Numbered from the stretch's first letter, positions 30,134-39,980 are shown. The stretch: DNA of 64,000 bases from Bacillota bacterium (GCA_023388055.1 JAEWGW010000003.1:62001-126000), one strand, 5' to 3'. Numbers and translations: made by a program. Notes: generated by a model not told the origin, from the sequence alone.

Positions 30134-32086
30134 TCAGCCACCCTGCGCTTCGTCCCCCTCATACTCCACCCCCAGCAACGCTGCCCGCGCCACGGGCCAG
30201 TTGATCTGGGAGGCGTCGAACAGCATAACGCCGTCGGTGGCGGCGAGGCCGGCCTGGATGACCTCCCGCTGGAGCGCGGGTACCGGGACATTGGTGACCG
30301 CGATGCCTGTATACAACGGGATTTCCCCGTTGGTGACAATATTGGCCAAGGTGGCGTATTTCTCCACCTCCTGCCCGGTGGTCTGGTAGGCGCCGATCAT
30401 CAGGAAGTCCAGATACCCGATATAGCCCGTCTGGCGATATTCCGGCGTATACACCGAGGCATCCTGCAAACCCAGCCGTTCATCGAACCGGAACCCGGGA
30501 CTGCCCCAGTTAACCCCGTTCAGGTAATAAATTTCGTACCAGGAGCCCACGTAAGCGGAAACCTGGATCGGCCGTCCGGTAGAGTTCCGGTACGAGTTGA
30601 CCAGCTCCTTGATCTCGGCAAAAAAACGCTTGATGGTCCCCGCCCGGAATTCCCACCAATCCTGGATCAGCGGGCCGTCCACCCGTGTGGTGCCATCATA
30701 AGCAAACACATCTGCCGGCCAGCTCGCCAGACGTTTGCCCCGGGCGCGTAGGAACACCTCAAACTTGGCCCGGGTGACATCGCTAAAGTCTGCCGTTTCG
30801 TTATCATAGCGGCTGCGGTCATGAATCACCCCATCCACCCGGTAATTCTTGATAATCTCCTCGAAGGTCAGCCGCGCATACTCCCACACCTGGTCATGGG
30901 AGGGATTGACAAAGGCCACCGGTCCCTTCTTGACGCTTTCCCGCTGGCGCCGGATTTCCCCGTTGTTCTCGGGTATGTAAATTTGTTCTTCCCAGTCCAG
31001 GTGTTGGTCCAATATGGCATGCTCATCGCGAGCAATGGAGCCCTCCGCGAACACGTTCAAGGACGCATGGATCTCTAATCCAAGCGCATGGCCATGGGTG
31101 ATAAATTCCTCCAGCAGATCCAGCCCGGGGTTAGCCCCGGCCTTGGCTGGGGCCTTGATCTCACTCACATAAGGGCGTCCGGTGAGATCATTCTTTTTGT
31201 AGGAGACGAACCCTTCTACTCCTTTTACGTCCAGCGCGATCTTGGTCACCCCGTTGTCCTTGGCCAGTTGGAGGAAGTCCCTCACATCCGCACTGCTTTG
31301 GAATCTCTTGGCATTCACCGTCTGGTCCACCCAAAGCACCACTTCCTTCTCCGGGGCAGCACGGGCCCGGCTAAAGATGACCAGCTCCCGCGATGTTACC
31401 TCCACGCCCTTCTGCAGCAGCTGCACCCGGACATAATTGACTCCCCGCTGAAGCGGAAAACAACAGGAAAAGCTGCCGTCCGGCGCTACCGGCGCCTCTA
31501 CTCCGTTTACTAAAAGCTGCACACCGGACATATCCCCCATGCAGCGGACTGCTCCGGTAATCCAGTGGTTCGCTGCCGTCGCAGTCACCATGGGGTAATT
31601 GTCCAGCACCAGCTTGGCCATGTTGCCCATCAGTTCCTCAACAGGCACAACCTGACCGTTCCTGCGGAGCTTCACCAGATCGCCAACTCTGAACCTTTCC
31701 GCCAAAAAACGCCCTGCGTCTTCAGGCACCGTACCGTTAGCCACGGCAGAAAGCACATATCCCCCTTCGGGAATCTCCAATTCAACCGTCTGTGGTGCGG
31801 TAGCCCCATGATCATTATCGTCCGTCAAAAACGATAGCACAACCTGCGCCACCTTGCTGTCCGCACCAACCAACACTGCCGCATAGGCAGCGGGTAAGGA
31901 CAGCATTTTCCCATACTCCCGCGTAAAGAGAAGAATCCCCTCACGCTCTCCCGGCGGCTCCCGGTCGATGGCGGCAATACTCCGGCAAGGCCCCTGAACA
32001 TGGATGGTAATATCCTCCGGTGCCGCTTCCACCTCAATTCCTTCCGCACCTGTTACCCCTTGCGGCACAACATCCTCCGCCTTCAT
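30134..32086 (-). CDS. GHL10-type putative glycoside hydrolase without signal peptide (paralogue of the next gene)
   Basis: 650-aa protein that is a near-duplicate of the middle of the SLH protein encoded by 32188-36876. Two N-terminal immunoglobulin-like segments (about residues 15-150 and 155-235) precede the GHL10-type TIM barrel (about 245-635), with VVLWVDQTVNAKRFQSS, LDVKGVEGFVSYKKNDL, DGVIHDRSRYDNETADFSD and FLMIGAYQTTGQE. DGVIHDRSRYDN holds acidic residues in the usual catalytic strand. Unlike its neighbour there is no signal peptide and no SLH domain, so it should be cytoplasmic or a truncated duplicate. ATG 32086 has AGGGGGG upstream. The enzymatic substrate is unknown. Confidence 0.75.
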   Translation of the reverse strand: MKAEDVVPQGVTGAEGIEVEAAPEDITIHVQGPCRSIAAIDREPPGEREGILLFTREYGKMLSLPAAYAAVLVGADSKVAQVVLSFLTDDNDHGATAPQTVELEIPEGGYVLSAVANGTVPEDAGRFLAERFRVGDLVKLRRNGQVVPVEELMGNMAKLVLDNYPMVTATAANHWITGAVRCMGDMSGVQLLVNGVEAPVAPDGSFSCCFPLQRGVNYVRVQLLQKGVEVTSRELVIFSRARAAPEKEVVLWVDQTVNAKRFQSSADVRDFLQLAKDNGVTKIALDVKGVEGFVSYKKNDLTGRPYVSEIKAPAKAGANPGLDLLEEFITHGHALGLEIHASLNVFAEGSIARDEHAILDQHLDWEEQIYIPENNGEIRRQRESVKKGPVAFVNPSHDQVWEYARLTFEEIIKNYRVDGVIHDRSRYDNETADFSDVTRAKFEVFLRARGKRLASWPADVFAYDGTTRVDGPLIQDWWEFRAGTIKRFFAEIKELVNSYRNSTGRPIQVSAYVGSWYEIYYLNGVNWGSPGFRFDERLGLQDASVYTPEYRQTGYIGYLDFLMIGAYQTTGQEVEKYATLANIVTNGEIPLYTGIAVTNVPVPALQREVIQAGLAATDGVMLFDASQINWPVARAALLGVEYEGDEAQGG

Positions 32087-32141
32087 GGAAAACGCCCCCC
32101 TTTTCTTCTAATTTATATCTTTTCCGCCTTGTATAAGCACA

Positions 32142-32175
32142 GGGCAACAACGCAGCTTCCGCCGCATTGTTGCCC
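32142..32175 (-). terminator. hairpin after the SLH glycosidase gene
   Basis: GGGCAACAA (32142-32150) and TTGTTGCCC (32167-32175) pair perfectly and the stem continues inward (about 13 of 15 pairs, 4-nt loop). No T run follows on the minus strand, so it could also stabilise mRNA. It separates the two paralogous glycosidase genes. Confidence 0.65.
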
Positions 32176-32187
32176 CTGAAATTGAAT

Positions 32188-35100
32188 TTAGAACCAATGA
32201 GCTTCCAGATAACCCAACAGCCGCTGCAGCACGGCCGCAGCTTCGGCCCGGGTGGCATCCGCCGCGGGAGCAAAGCCATCGTTCCTCCCGTTAATCAGGC
32301 CGCTTTTTACCAGAGCCGACACTGCATCACGGGACCAGCCGGCAAGCTCCCCACTGTCGGACAATCCGGCCAGCGCGGAAGCATCTGCCGCAGGAGCAGT
32401 GTCTACTGCATGCAGCGCCCGGTACAGCATCACCGCCATTTCCTCACGGGTGATCCGCGCTTCCGGACGGAAGCTCCCGTCCTCGTAACCATCGGTAATG
32501 CCCACTTTCACGGCTGCCTGTACAGTAGCGGAATACCAGGAATCTGCAGCCACATCCGTGAAGCTGCCGCCTGCTGCCGATGCGGAGGCCTCAAGTCCCA
32601 AAGCCCGCACCAGCATAGCCGAATACTGCGCCCGGGTCAGCAGGGATTCCGGCTGGAAGAGACCACCCTCCATGCCGTCCACAACCAGCTTGGAGGACAA
32701 CAGACCCACAGCCTGCCCTGCCCAATGGCCGTTCATATCCCCATAGGAGACCGGCTCCACATGGACCACTGCCAAGGTAAGAGCTGTATTTTCCAGACGC
32801 ACCTGTGCTGTGACTAGACCGGAAGCCGCCGCTCCAACCTTGGCCGGTACGAAGGACAGTCCGCCCTGCGCATTCAGCTTCAACACCGTTAACTGACCAG
32901 GGGCCGCATCTGTCTTCACAGACAAACTGAGCACACCCTTGCTGTTGGCAGGAAGAGAAAGGGCGCTAACAGCCTCCCCTTCCTTCACTCCCAAGCTGAG
33001 CTCCAACGCCTCTACCAGCCCGGAAGCTCCCTTGGCCTGAAGCTTGCCTTCCAAGGCGGTTTCCACAGATTCGGATACCGGACGCAGGCTCAGCTCCACA
33101 TGTTTGCCTGCCGCAGTAGCCATTGTCCACTGGGAGAGGACAGACAAAGGCAATACCACCTCGCCCAGGCTAGTCTGAACTACAACCTTGCCATCGCTGG
33201 GCAAAGTCCCGGCCGCTGCCGCAAACGGACTTACCGGAATGCTTACCGTTACAATACCCTTGGCAGCAGACGCGCTGTTGTCCGTTGCCGGAATCAGCAG
33301 CTCCGGCTTGCCGCCTGCCGTACCGGCAGTCTCCGCCAGCGTCTTCAGCTTGGCAGTCAATTGCCCTTCATCAATCCGGAAGAGCGTACCGGCAGTCCCG
33401 TCCGGAGAAGTAATTGCCGTTTTTTGAACCAAATCCGGTGTTCCGCCGCCTCCGCCATAGCTGGAGGAGCCGCCTCCCGGATTACCGCCGCCTGTGCTTT
33501 CGGTCCGGGTAATCTGGACGGTTTTTTCATTGGTTTTGTAGCCGTCCACATACACGGCCATGGTAACGGAGTTGGCACCCACCACCAGCGGAACAGTGGC
33601 CTGGAAGTCGCCCGTGCTGCTAACAGCAGCCGTTTTACCCGCTACCTGCACCTGTGCAGTACCCTTGCCCAGAACGTCAACATTTCCTTTCACTGCAAGC
33701 TGGCTGTCGGCTGTTTTCATCCCCTCATAAGGGAGGTAACCGCTGAGCAATGCGCCCCGCACTGTGTCACCCGCCTTATAGGCATTGGCCACAAGCTGGC
33801 GTTTGGTCCGGGTGCCGGACGGGTCCACAGTAGAGATGACAAAACCATCCGCAGGAATGACACTGTTATTTTCCTCCGGAGAGCCCCAGCTCCAGTTAAC
33901 GGCCTGGTTCCGGTTTAGAACCTTGGAAACCGTACCATCTGCCCCAACCACTACCTCCACTCCAAAACGGGAGGTGCCGGTGGAATAGCCAAAGGAATCC
34001 GTATAGGCGTTGATATTCCCTTCAATCAGGTTAATGTTGTGGAAATTGCCTTCCAGGAACTGCTCCGGTTGGCCCGGCAGGCTGAAGCCTACCTGATAAT
34101 CCTTCACATACACCTGATTTTTCAGGGCAGCGGAAGCAATCGGCCAGTTGATCTGGGAGGCATCGAACAGCATCAGGCCGTTGGTGTTGGCCAACCCGGA
34201 CTGGAAGACATCCCGCTGCAGCTCGGGCGCCTGGACATTGGTCAAGGCAATTCCCGCATAAAGAGGAATTTCCCCGTTGGTGACAATGTTGCCCAAGGTA
34301 ATATACTTGCTTACCTCCTGCCCGGTGGTCTGGTAGGCTCCGATCATCAGGAAATCGATATACTCGATATATCCGGTCTCATAATACCCCGGTGTGTACA
34401 CATATTCATCCTTCAAGCCCAATCTGGAGTCAAAACGGAAGTTGGGACTGCCCCAGTTTACACCGTTCAGATAGTAGGTTTCATACCAGGAGCCCACATA
34501 AGCGGAGGCCTGGATCATCCTGCCGGTGGAGATTTCATAGGAATCCACAAGAGTCTTCACTTCGCCGAAAAAGCTCTTGATGGTGCCCGAACGGAATTCC
34601 CACCAATCCTGGATCAGCGGCCCGTTCACCCGGGTAGTGCCATTGTATGAAAACACATCCGCAGGCCAGTTCTGAAGCTGTTTGCCCTTGGCCTGGAGGA
34701 ACTCCTCGAACTTGGCACGGGTCAGGTCGCTGAAATCTGCCGACTCATTGTCATAACGGCCCCGGTCATGGACCACACCGTCCACATCGTAGTTCTTGAT
34801 GACCTCTTCGAAGGTCTTCAGCTCATACTGGCGGACATCGTCGTTAGAGGGGTTTACAAATGCAACCAATCCCTGCTTGGCGCTTTCCCGCACACGTTTG
34901 ATCTGGCCGTTATTCTCCGGAACGTAAATCCGTTCCTCCCAATCCAGGTGATCGTCCAACACGGCATATTCATTGCTGGCAATGGAGCCTTCGGCAAATA
35001 CGTTAATCGCCGCATGGATTTTCAGCCCCAGCGCATGGCCATGGGTAATGAATTCCTCCAGCAGGTCCAAATCCGGATTTGCCCCGGCTTTGGCAGGCGC

Positions 35101-36876
35101 CGTAATTTCGCTGACATAGGGACGTCCGGTGAGGTCATTCTTTTTGTAGGAGGCGTAACCCTCCACACCCTTCACGTCGAACACCACTTCCGTGACCCCG
35201 TTATCCTTGGCCTTCTTCAGGAATTCGTACACATGCTCACTGGTTTGGAATTTCCGGGCATTGGCGGCCTGATCCACCCACAGGATCACACCCTTATTGG
35301 AGGTAAAGCCCGGTCTGCTGAAAATAACCAGATCACGGCTGGTATTCTCCGTACCGTTCTTCATTACCTTCACATTGACGTAATTGATGCCGGCCTGAAG
35401 GGAATAGCTGTAGGAAAACGTACCATCCGCCGCCACAGGCACTGGTGTGCCGTTAATTAGCAGCTGCACGTTGGCAAGGCCTCCCGCGTCGCTGATGCTC
35501 CCGCTGATCAGCTCCTGCGCTTTGGTGGAGGTGACCATCTGGTAATTGTCCAGGGTCAGCTTGACCCGGCCGCTCATCAGCTCCGTAACCGGCACCACCT
35601 CGCCGTTTTTGCGGAGCTTGATCACATCCCCAACCTTGAACTTGGTAGCCAAAAAACGCTTGATGTTATTGTTGGCATAGCTGGTATCCTGGGCGTACAG
35701 CACATAGCCGCCTTGGGGAATCTCCAGCTCCGTGGGACCGGCCCAATCAGGAACCCCATTAGGCCCTACCGGGTTTACCACCCGCATAACCTTGCTGTCG
35801 GCGCCCACCTGCACCGCCACATTATTTTTGGGAATCGAGATGGTATCTCCGGACTCCCGGGTAAACAGCGCGATAATATTGTCGATGCCGGTGATATCCT
35901 GATCGATGTAGTCGATATTCTTCCGGGGCCCTTCAATACTAACGGTGATATCCTCCGGGGCAGCCTCTACCTCCACCCCATTGCCGGCAACAACAGGCTT
36001 GTAGGTCACCGTGACCTTTTTGGTATCCAAAATAGAAGCTCCGGATAACAGCTGGACGGTTAAGGTATTCAGCCCAGCCTTCAAGGAAACCGTGGCGGTA
36101 AAGCTTCCGTCCGCGCTAATGGTCGCAGCCGTTTCCCCAACCTTGACGGTCAGATTCAAGTCCGCTGCATACTGGTCAATTTTCCCTGCTACCTTAAAGG
36201 TAGGCAAGGAGACCTCCGTGCCCGAGGCCGTGGTCAAAGCCAAGGCAGGCGGAAGGTTCAGGAAATCGGCGGCAGTCAGGGTTCGGGTTCCTTTGACAAG
36301 GGTTACTTGATCTCCAATTCTATAATTCAGATATAAGTTTTTGCGAAAATCTTTGTGTTCCCAATCGTTGTCATTGGCCAAAACGATATAGCCGCCCTGA
36401 GGAATGACTGCATATAGAGCGGGATCCCAAGCGGTTGGCTTGTCACTCGTTGTAGGGTTCTTATTGGTGGGACCATATAGAGCGCTAACCAAACCAGTTG
36501 CATCTACAGCAATGGCGATATTTCCCGTTTTGACAAAAACCTCATTAGGATGATCCGAACGGTTAGTGATTCCTGCCCCGCTGGTGAACAGAGCAGCATA
36601 ATCCGCTTTCTGCGGATCGGCGTCCGTATTATAATTAATAAATTTCATTTGAAGCCGATGATTCCCATTAGCGGAAACCAAATACACGGCGTCGGTGACA
36701 GAATACACGTTTTCGGTAACACTGGTTATTCCTTGGGTGACAGCACCCTCTCCGCCCGGCTCCGCCGCCGAAGCGGTTAAAGCGCCAACAGGGAAAATCG
36801 GGGCAAGCAAAGCAGCAATCAGCAGTACAACGGTCCATAATGCCATGTTTTTTCTGACAGAAACGAAGGTCATCAT
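32188..36876 (-). CDS. S-layer-anchored GHL10-type glycosidase with three SLH domains
   Basis: 1562-aa cell-surface protein. Residues 1-38 are a signal peptide (hydrophobic VVLLIAALLAPIFP, cleavage near ASA-AE). Immunoglobulin-like repeats fill about 40-520. A GHL10-type barrel (about 530-925) has VILWVDQAANARKFQTS, FDVKGVEGYASYKKNDL and DGVVHDRGRYDNESADFSD. A further beta domain (about 935-1130) is joined by a Gly/Ser linker (GGGNPGGGSSSYGGGGG) to a beta-rich module (about 1190-1370). Three SLH domains (about 1375-1560: HWAGQAVGLLSSKLVVDGM, WYSATVQAAVKVGITDGY, WSRDAVSALVKSGLINGR) bind the pyruvylated cell wall polymer. ATG 36876 has AGGAG upstream. Presumed polysaccharide hydrolase; substrate not known. 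Confidence 0.88.
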   Translation of the reverse strand: MMTFVSVRKNMALWTVVLLIAALLAPIFPVGALTASAAEPGGEGAVTQGITSVTENVYSVTDAVYLVSANGNHRLQMKFINYNTDADPQKADYAALFTSGAGITNRSDHPNEVFVKTGNIAIAVDATGLVSALYGPTNKNPTTSDKPTAWDPALYAVIPQGGYIVLANDNDWEHKDFRKNLYLNYRIGDQVTLVKGTRTLTAADFLNLPPALALTTASGTEVSLPTFKVAGKIDQYAADLNLTVKVGETAATISADGSFTATVSLKAGLNTLTVQLLSGASILDTKKVTVTYKPVVAGNGVEVEAAPEDITVSIEGPRKNIDYIDQDITGIDNIIALFTRESGDTISIPKNNVAVQVGADSKVMRVVNPVGPNGVPDWAGPTELEIPQGGYVLYAQDTSYANNNIKRFLATKFKVGDVIKLRKNGEVVPVTELMSGRVKLTLDNYQMVTSTKAQELISGSISDAGGLANVQLLINGTPVPVAADGTFSYSYSLQAGINYVNVKVMKNGTENTSRDLVIFSRPGFTSNKGVILWVDQAANARKFQTSEHVYEFLKKAKDNGVTEVVFDVKGVEGYASYKKNDLTGRPYVSEITAPAKAGANPDLDLLEEFITHGHALGLKIHAAINVFAEGSIASNEYAVLDDHLDWEERIYVPENNGQIKRVRESAKQGLVAFVNPSNDDVRQYELKTFEEVIKNYDVDGVVHDRGRYDNESADFSDLTRAKFEEFLQAKGKQLQNWPADVFSYNGTTRVNGPLIQDWWEFRSGTIKSFFGEVKTLVDSYEISTGRMIQASAYVGSWYETYYLNGVNWGSPNFRFDSRLGLKDEYVYTPGYYETGYIEYIDFLMIGAYQTTGQEVSKYITLGNIVTNGEIPLYAGIALTNVQAPELQRDVFQSGLANTNGLMLFDASQINWPIASAALKNQVYVKDYQVGFSLPGQPEQFLEGNFHNINLIEGNINAYTDSFGYSTGTSRFGVEVVVGADGTVSKVLNRNQAVNWSWGSPEENNSVIPADGFVISTVDPSGTRTKRQLVANAYKAGDTVRGALLSGYLPYEGMKTADSQLAVKGNVDVLGKGTAQVQVAGKTAAVSSTGDFQATVPLVVGANSVTMAVYVDGYKTNEKTVQITRTESTGGGNPGGGSSSYGGGGGTPDLVQKTAITSPDGTAGTLFRIDEGQLTAKLKTLAETAGTAGGKPELLIPATDNSASAAKGIVTVSIPVSPFAAAAGTLPSDGKVVVQTSLGEVVLPLSVLSQWTMATAAGKHVELSLRPVSESVETALEGKLQAKGASGLVEALELSLGVKEGEAVSALSLPANSKGVLSLSVKTDAAPGQLTVLKLNAQGGLSFVPAKVGAAASGLVTAQVRLENTALTLAVVHVEPVSYGDMNGHWAGQAVGLLSSKLVVDGMEGGLFQPESLLTRAQYSAMLVRALGLEASASAAGGSFTDVAADSWYSATVQAAVKVGITDGYEDGSFRPEARITREEMAVMLYRALHAVDTAPAADASALAGLSDSGELAGWSRDAVSALVKSGLINGRNDGFAPAADATRAEAAAVLQRLLGYLEAHWF

Positions 36877-36978
36877 TCACACTCCTGACGGGATGGGATG
36901 GTGGTGCTGATCCCCGGCACAGGTCCGGGCTATGTTGTCCCGGCGTCCCAAACAGGTGAAATTCCTCCGATTCTAAAC

Positions 36979-37114
36979 CACAGGCAGCCGCTTAGGAGCT
37001 GCGAGGAAATGAGTACCCGCTTTTGCAGACAAAATCTCGATGGTTTTAGGAGTTTTGTCGGTAAATGAGCGGTACTTTATTTCGTCGCAGTCTCTTAGTC
37101 GCGTGCTGCCTGGG
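36979..37114. repeat. 136-bp imperfect palindrome between the SLH gene and the binding-protein gene
   Basis: The arms 36979-37039 and 37050-37114 are largely complementary: GGCAGC with GCTGCC, CGCTTAGGAG with CTCTTAGTCGCG, GCGAGGAAAT with ATTTCGTCGC, AGTACC with GGTACT, GACAAAA with TTTTGTC. The loop is about 10 nt. It lies 72 nt after the 3' end of the binding-protein gene on the minus strand, so it may also end or stabilise that transcript. Confidence 0.75.
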
Positions 37115-37185
37115 TGTGCTGCCGATTCTATGCTGCTGCCGGAGTCCGCAGGACGCACGGGTCTGGCTGCTTACGTCGCAATCTT

Positions 37186-38706
37186 TTATTTCTTGGTGGA
37201 ATACCAGTCATTGGCGGCTTTGATGGTTTCGGTTCCGCCTTCTGCCTTCCATTGTGTCAGGAACTTGTCATAGTTGGCAACCGGCTCAGAGCCGCTGATA
37301 AACTTGATGACATTGTCGTCCAGAAGCTTGGTAAGCTTCTGCTTGTTTTTGGAGATAGCATCGATGGGCGGAGCAAAGGACATGGGGTCCTCAACCAGCT
37401 TGCCTTCGGCGTTCTTTTGGAAATCCTCATAGAACTTCTGGAGAACAGGATCCTTGCGCACCCGTGCCTGCCAGTAGATAGGATAGTTGGTTTCATCCAC
37501 ACCGGTCATGAACACACTGCCGTTGGTCAGGTCATCGTTGAATTTAGGCAGGATCGGGAAGAATTTGCCTTCCTTCACTTCATGGTGAGTACCTTGGATA
37601 CCGATGGCTAAGCTTTTGAAGGTTTCCTTTTCCAGCTTGGCGTTCAGGAGCTTCATGGCATCCTCTTTATGCTTGGAATACTTGGGAATGGCGATATACC
37701 AGCTGGTGCCGTTGGTGACACTCAGGGAAAGCTTGCCGTCCTTGCCCTTCAGGAACGGCATAACCGCTACCTTGGCTTCCGGGAAGTTTTTGGTCAGGGC
37801 GGTCATGGTGTTAGGTGCATTCCACCAGGCCAGCTTGTAGACAGCCGCTTTGCCGCTGGTGAATTTCTCGATGGCCTTGGCGGCGGTGTTGATGGCCAGC
37901 TCAGGGTCAAGCAAACCTTCCGCATTCAGCTTGTTCATGTAAGTCAGGAATTCCTTCATCTCCGGCAGCTCAGCCTTGTGAACCAGCTTGCCGTCCTTCA
38001 ATACCCAGTCCGAGGTGCTGCCATAAGGAACGCCGAAGGCGGCGGCAATATCACCATAGAGGGAGTCCTTGCTGCCCGTCAGCGGAACGATATTTTTCTT
38101 TTCCTTGATGGTTTTCAGAACGGTATACAGCTCATCCGGGGTAGTGGGCATTTTGAGGCCCAGCTCATCCAGCCAGTCCTGGCGGACGATCAGCTCTTCG
38201 CCTACGGAAACACCGGAGCCGGTTTCGGGAACAGCATATTTTTTGCCGTCGATGGTGGTGCTGGTCCAGGATTGGGGCTTGATGGCCTGATTGACGTTGG
38301 GGCCGAACTTATTCACCAGATCATCCAACGGCTCCAGGGCACCGGAGGTGGCCAGCTTGAAGAATTGGGTGGCGCTCAGCTTCATCACGTCGAAATCTTC
38401 CTTGTTGGCTACCATCAGGTTCAGTTTTTCATCGTAGTTTTCAGCAGGAAGCATGTCGTAGGTGACGTCGTAGCCGGTTTTTTCCTTGATGAGGCCGGCG
38501 GTAAAGTCCTTGTTGGGATCAAAACGCCCGTATTGCATGAGCATCCGCAATGGAGCCTTGGGTCCCGATGAAGCCGCCGGGGATGCGGCAGCACCACCGG
38601 ACGGAGCAGTGGAAGCGGTGGAGCCGGAATCTGAGGATCCGCCACAGGCCGTGCCAAGAACCGATAATGCCACTACACTTGCCAGTACAACTGATTTTTT
38701 CAACAT
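37186..38706 (-). CDS. sugar ABC transporter substrate-binding lipoprotein, LplA/YtcQ-like
   Basis: 506-aa extracytoplasmic lipoprotein. The signal peptide ends in a lipobox with the lipidated Cys21 (SVLGTAC), followed by a Ser/Ala/Gly-rich linker (about residues 22-50) and a large type II binding-protein fold with ADDLVNK-like and DWLDELGLKMPTTPDELYT motifs common in the LplA/YtcQ group. It captures an oligosaccharide, possibly a pectin fragment, and delivers it to the permeases encoded by 40020-40940 and 39024-39980. ATG 38706 has GGGAGG upstream. It is separated from the permease gene by a 172-bp palindrome, so it may be transcribed at a different level. Confidence 0.88.
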   Translation of the reverse strand: MLKKSVVLASVVALSVLGTACGGSSDSGSTASTAPSGGAAASPAASSGPKAPLRMLMQYGRFDPNKDFTAGLIKEKTGYDVTYDMLPAENYDEKLNLMVANKEDFDVMKLSATQFFKLATSGALEPLDDLVNKFGPNVNQAIKPQSWTSTTIDGKKYAVPETGSGVSVGEELIVRQDWLDELGLKMPTTPDELYTVLKTIKEKKNIVPLTGSKDSLYGDIAAAFGVPYGSTSDWVLKDGKLVHKAELPEMKEFLTYMNKLNAEGLLDPELAINTAAKAIEKFTSGKAAVYKLAWWNAPNTMTALTKNFPEAKVAVMPFLKGKDGKLSLSVTNGTSWYIAIPKYSKHKEDAMKLLNAKLEKETFKSLAIGIQGTHHEVKEGKFFPILPKFNDDLTNGSVFMTGVDETNYPIYWQARVRKDPVLQKFYEDFQKNAEGKLVEDPMSFAPPIDAISKNKQKLTKLLDDNVIKFISGSEPVANYDKFLTQWKAEGGTETIKAANDWYSTKK

Positions 38707-38827
38707 GGACTTACCTCCCTAAGATGAATATAATCATTCCCCGCAAAGTGAAGCACAGGAGCTGTCCCCGGCTTCCCTTATGTTATTCCGGTTACTTTTG
38801 CAGGGACCCCGAAATCATAGTGTGTTG

Positions 38828-38999
38828 GTGAATCCATATTCATTCGTTTCATTCCTTACCGGGATAGAAGTGCCTTGGATGCTCAAACACGTTTTGTCGG
38901 CCTTGATTGAATGAATTTGAAGGGTTCAAAGCCGCCAAAAAACTCGCCCTCAAGTCACCCCTATCCCTCCCAGTCTTTCCACATGAATATGGATTCACC
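38828..38999. repeat. 172-bp imperfect palindrome between permease and binding-protein genes
   Basis: GGTGAATCCATATTCAT (38828-38844) is perfectly complementary to ATGAATATGGATTCACC (38983-38999). Inner blocks also pair: GGGATAG-AAGTG-CTTG with CAAGTCACCCCTATCCC and CGGCCTTGA with TTCAAAGCCG. The whole 38707-39023 gap thus folds as one long hairpin. It separates the lplC-like permease gene from the binding-protein gene in the same operon. Confidence 0.85.
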
Positions 39000-39023
39000 T
39001 TTTGTTTCTTGGCGAATAGATGC

Positions 39024-39980
39024 CTACCCCTTCACAGAACCCACGAGTACACCCTTCACGAAATACTTCTGCAGGAATGGATAAACCAGCAGGATCGGGA
39101 TGGTGGCCAGCAGGATGGATGCCGCCTGGATGGACTGGGGTGTGGTGTTCAGTGCTGCATCGATGTTGTCCTTCAGGAAGTCCCCGCTGGATGCCACCAA
39201 TAACTCCTTCAGATACAGCTGCAGCGGCTTCAATTCCGGATTGGTGATGTAAATCATGGATGCGAAATAGTCGTTCCAGTACCCTACGGCAAAAAACAGG
39301 GCGATGGTAGCCAGCACCGGCAGCGACAGCGGCAGTACCACGGATACCAGGACCCGGATATTGCCGGCGCCGTCCAGCTTGGCGGATTCCTCCAGGCCGT
39401 CGGGCAAACCTTCAAAGTAGTTTTTGATAATCAGCATATTGAACACATTCACCATACCCGGCAGGAACAGCACCGGCAGTTTGTTCACCAGATGCAGGTT
39501 CTGCATCAGAAGATACATGGGGATTAACCCACCGCTGAACAGCATGGTGAAAATAAACATCAGCAAAAGCCACTTCCGCCCCCTCAGACTGGGCTTGGAC
39601 AAGGGATAGGCGGTAACCGTGGTCACCAGCAGACTCAGGAAGGTGCCGACCAGGGTAAGAATAATGGAAATTTTCAGCGAGTTCAGGAACATGCTGTCTT
39701 CCATCACATACTTATAGGTGCCAAATTGGATATCGATAGGGATAAGGGTTACTCTTCCCGATATAACGGCATGTTCACTGCTCAGAGACTTGGCAATCAG
39801 GTTCACAAACGGAACCAGCGTGGTGAAGCCCATCAGAACGAAGAAGAGATAATTGCATGCCGTAAATATTTTTTCGGGAATGCTGCTCCGGATGCCATTG
39901 CGCCCGGTCCGCTTCGATCCCGCCGTGTTGGGAAGGGCTGTCGTTTCCGGTGCTCCTGCCTGGAGATTCAAGTCAGCCAT
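39024..39980 (-). CDS. carbohydrate ABC transporter permease, LplC/YtcP-like
   Basis: 318-aa inner-membrane permease with six helices (about residues 40-65, 105-130, 140-160, 175-195, 225-250 and 285-305). The EAA loop that docks the ATPase is EESAKLDGAGNIRVLVSVVL (about 214-233). A longer polar N-terminus (35 aa) than usual is present. The ATPase itself is not encoded here; in Bacillales such importers use a shared MsmX/MsmK-type ATPase. ATG 39980 has AAAGGAGA upstream. It lies 39 nt after the LplB-like gene and forms a transporter with it and the 37186-38706 lipoprotein. Confidence 0.9.
   Translation of the reverse strand: MADLNLQAGAPETTALPNTAGSKRTGRNGIRSSIPEKIFTACNYLFFVLMGFTTLVPFVNLIAKSLSSEHAVISGRVTLIPIDIQFGTYKYVMEDSMFLNSLKISIILTLVGTFLSLLVTTVTAYPLSKPSLRGRKWLLLMFIFTMLFSGGLIPMYLLMQNLHLVNKLPVLFLPGMVNVFNMLIIKNYFEGLPDGLEESAKLDGAGNIRVLVSVVLPLSLPVLATIALFFAVGYWNDYFASMIYITNPELKPLQLYLKELLVASSGDFLKDNIDAALNTTPQSIQAASILLATIPILLVYPFLQKYFVKGVLVGSVKG

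Noticed and set aside
36979..38999. The two long palindromes as members of the four-box family
   Set aside because: They lack the TAACGR boxes and the 50-bp spacing, and their lengths (136 and 172 bp) differ.
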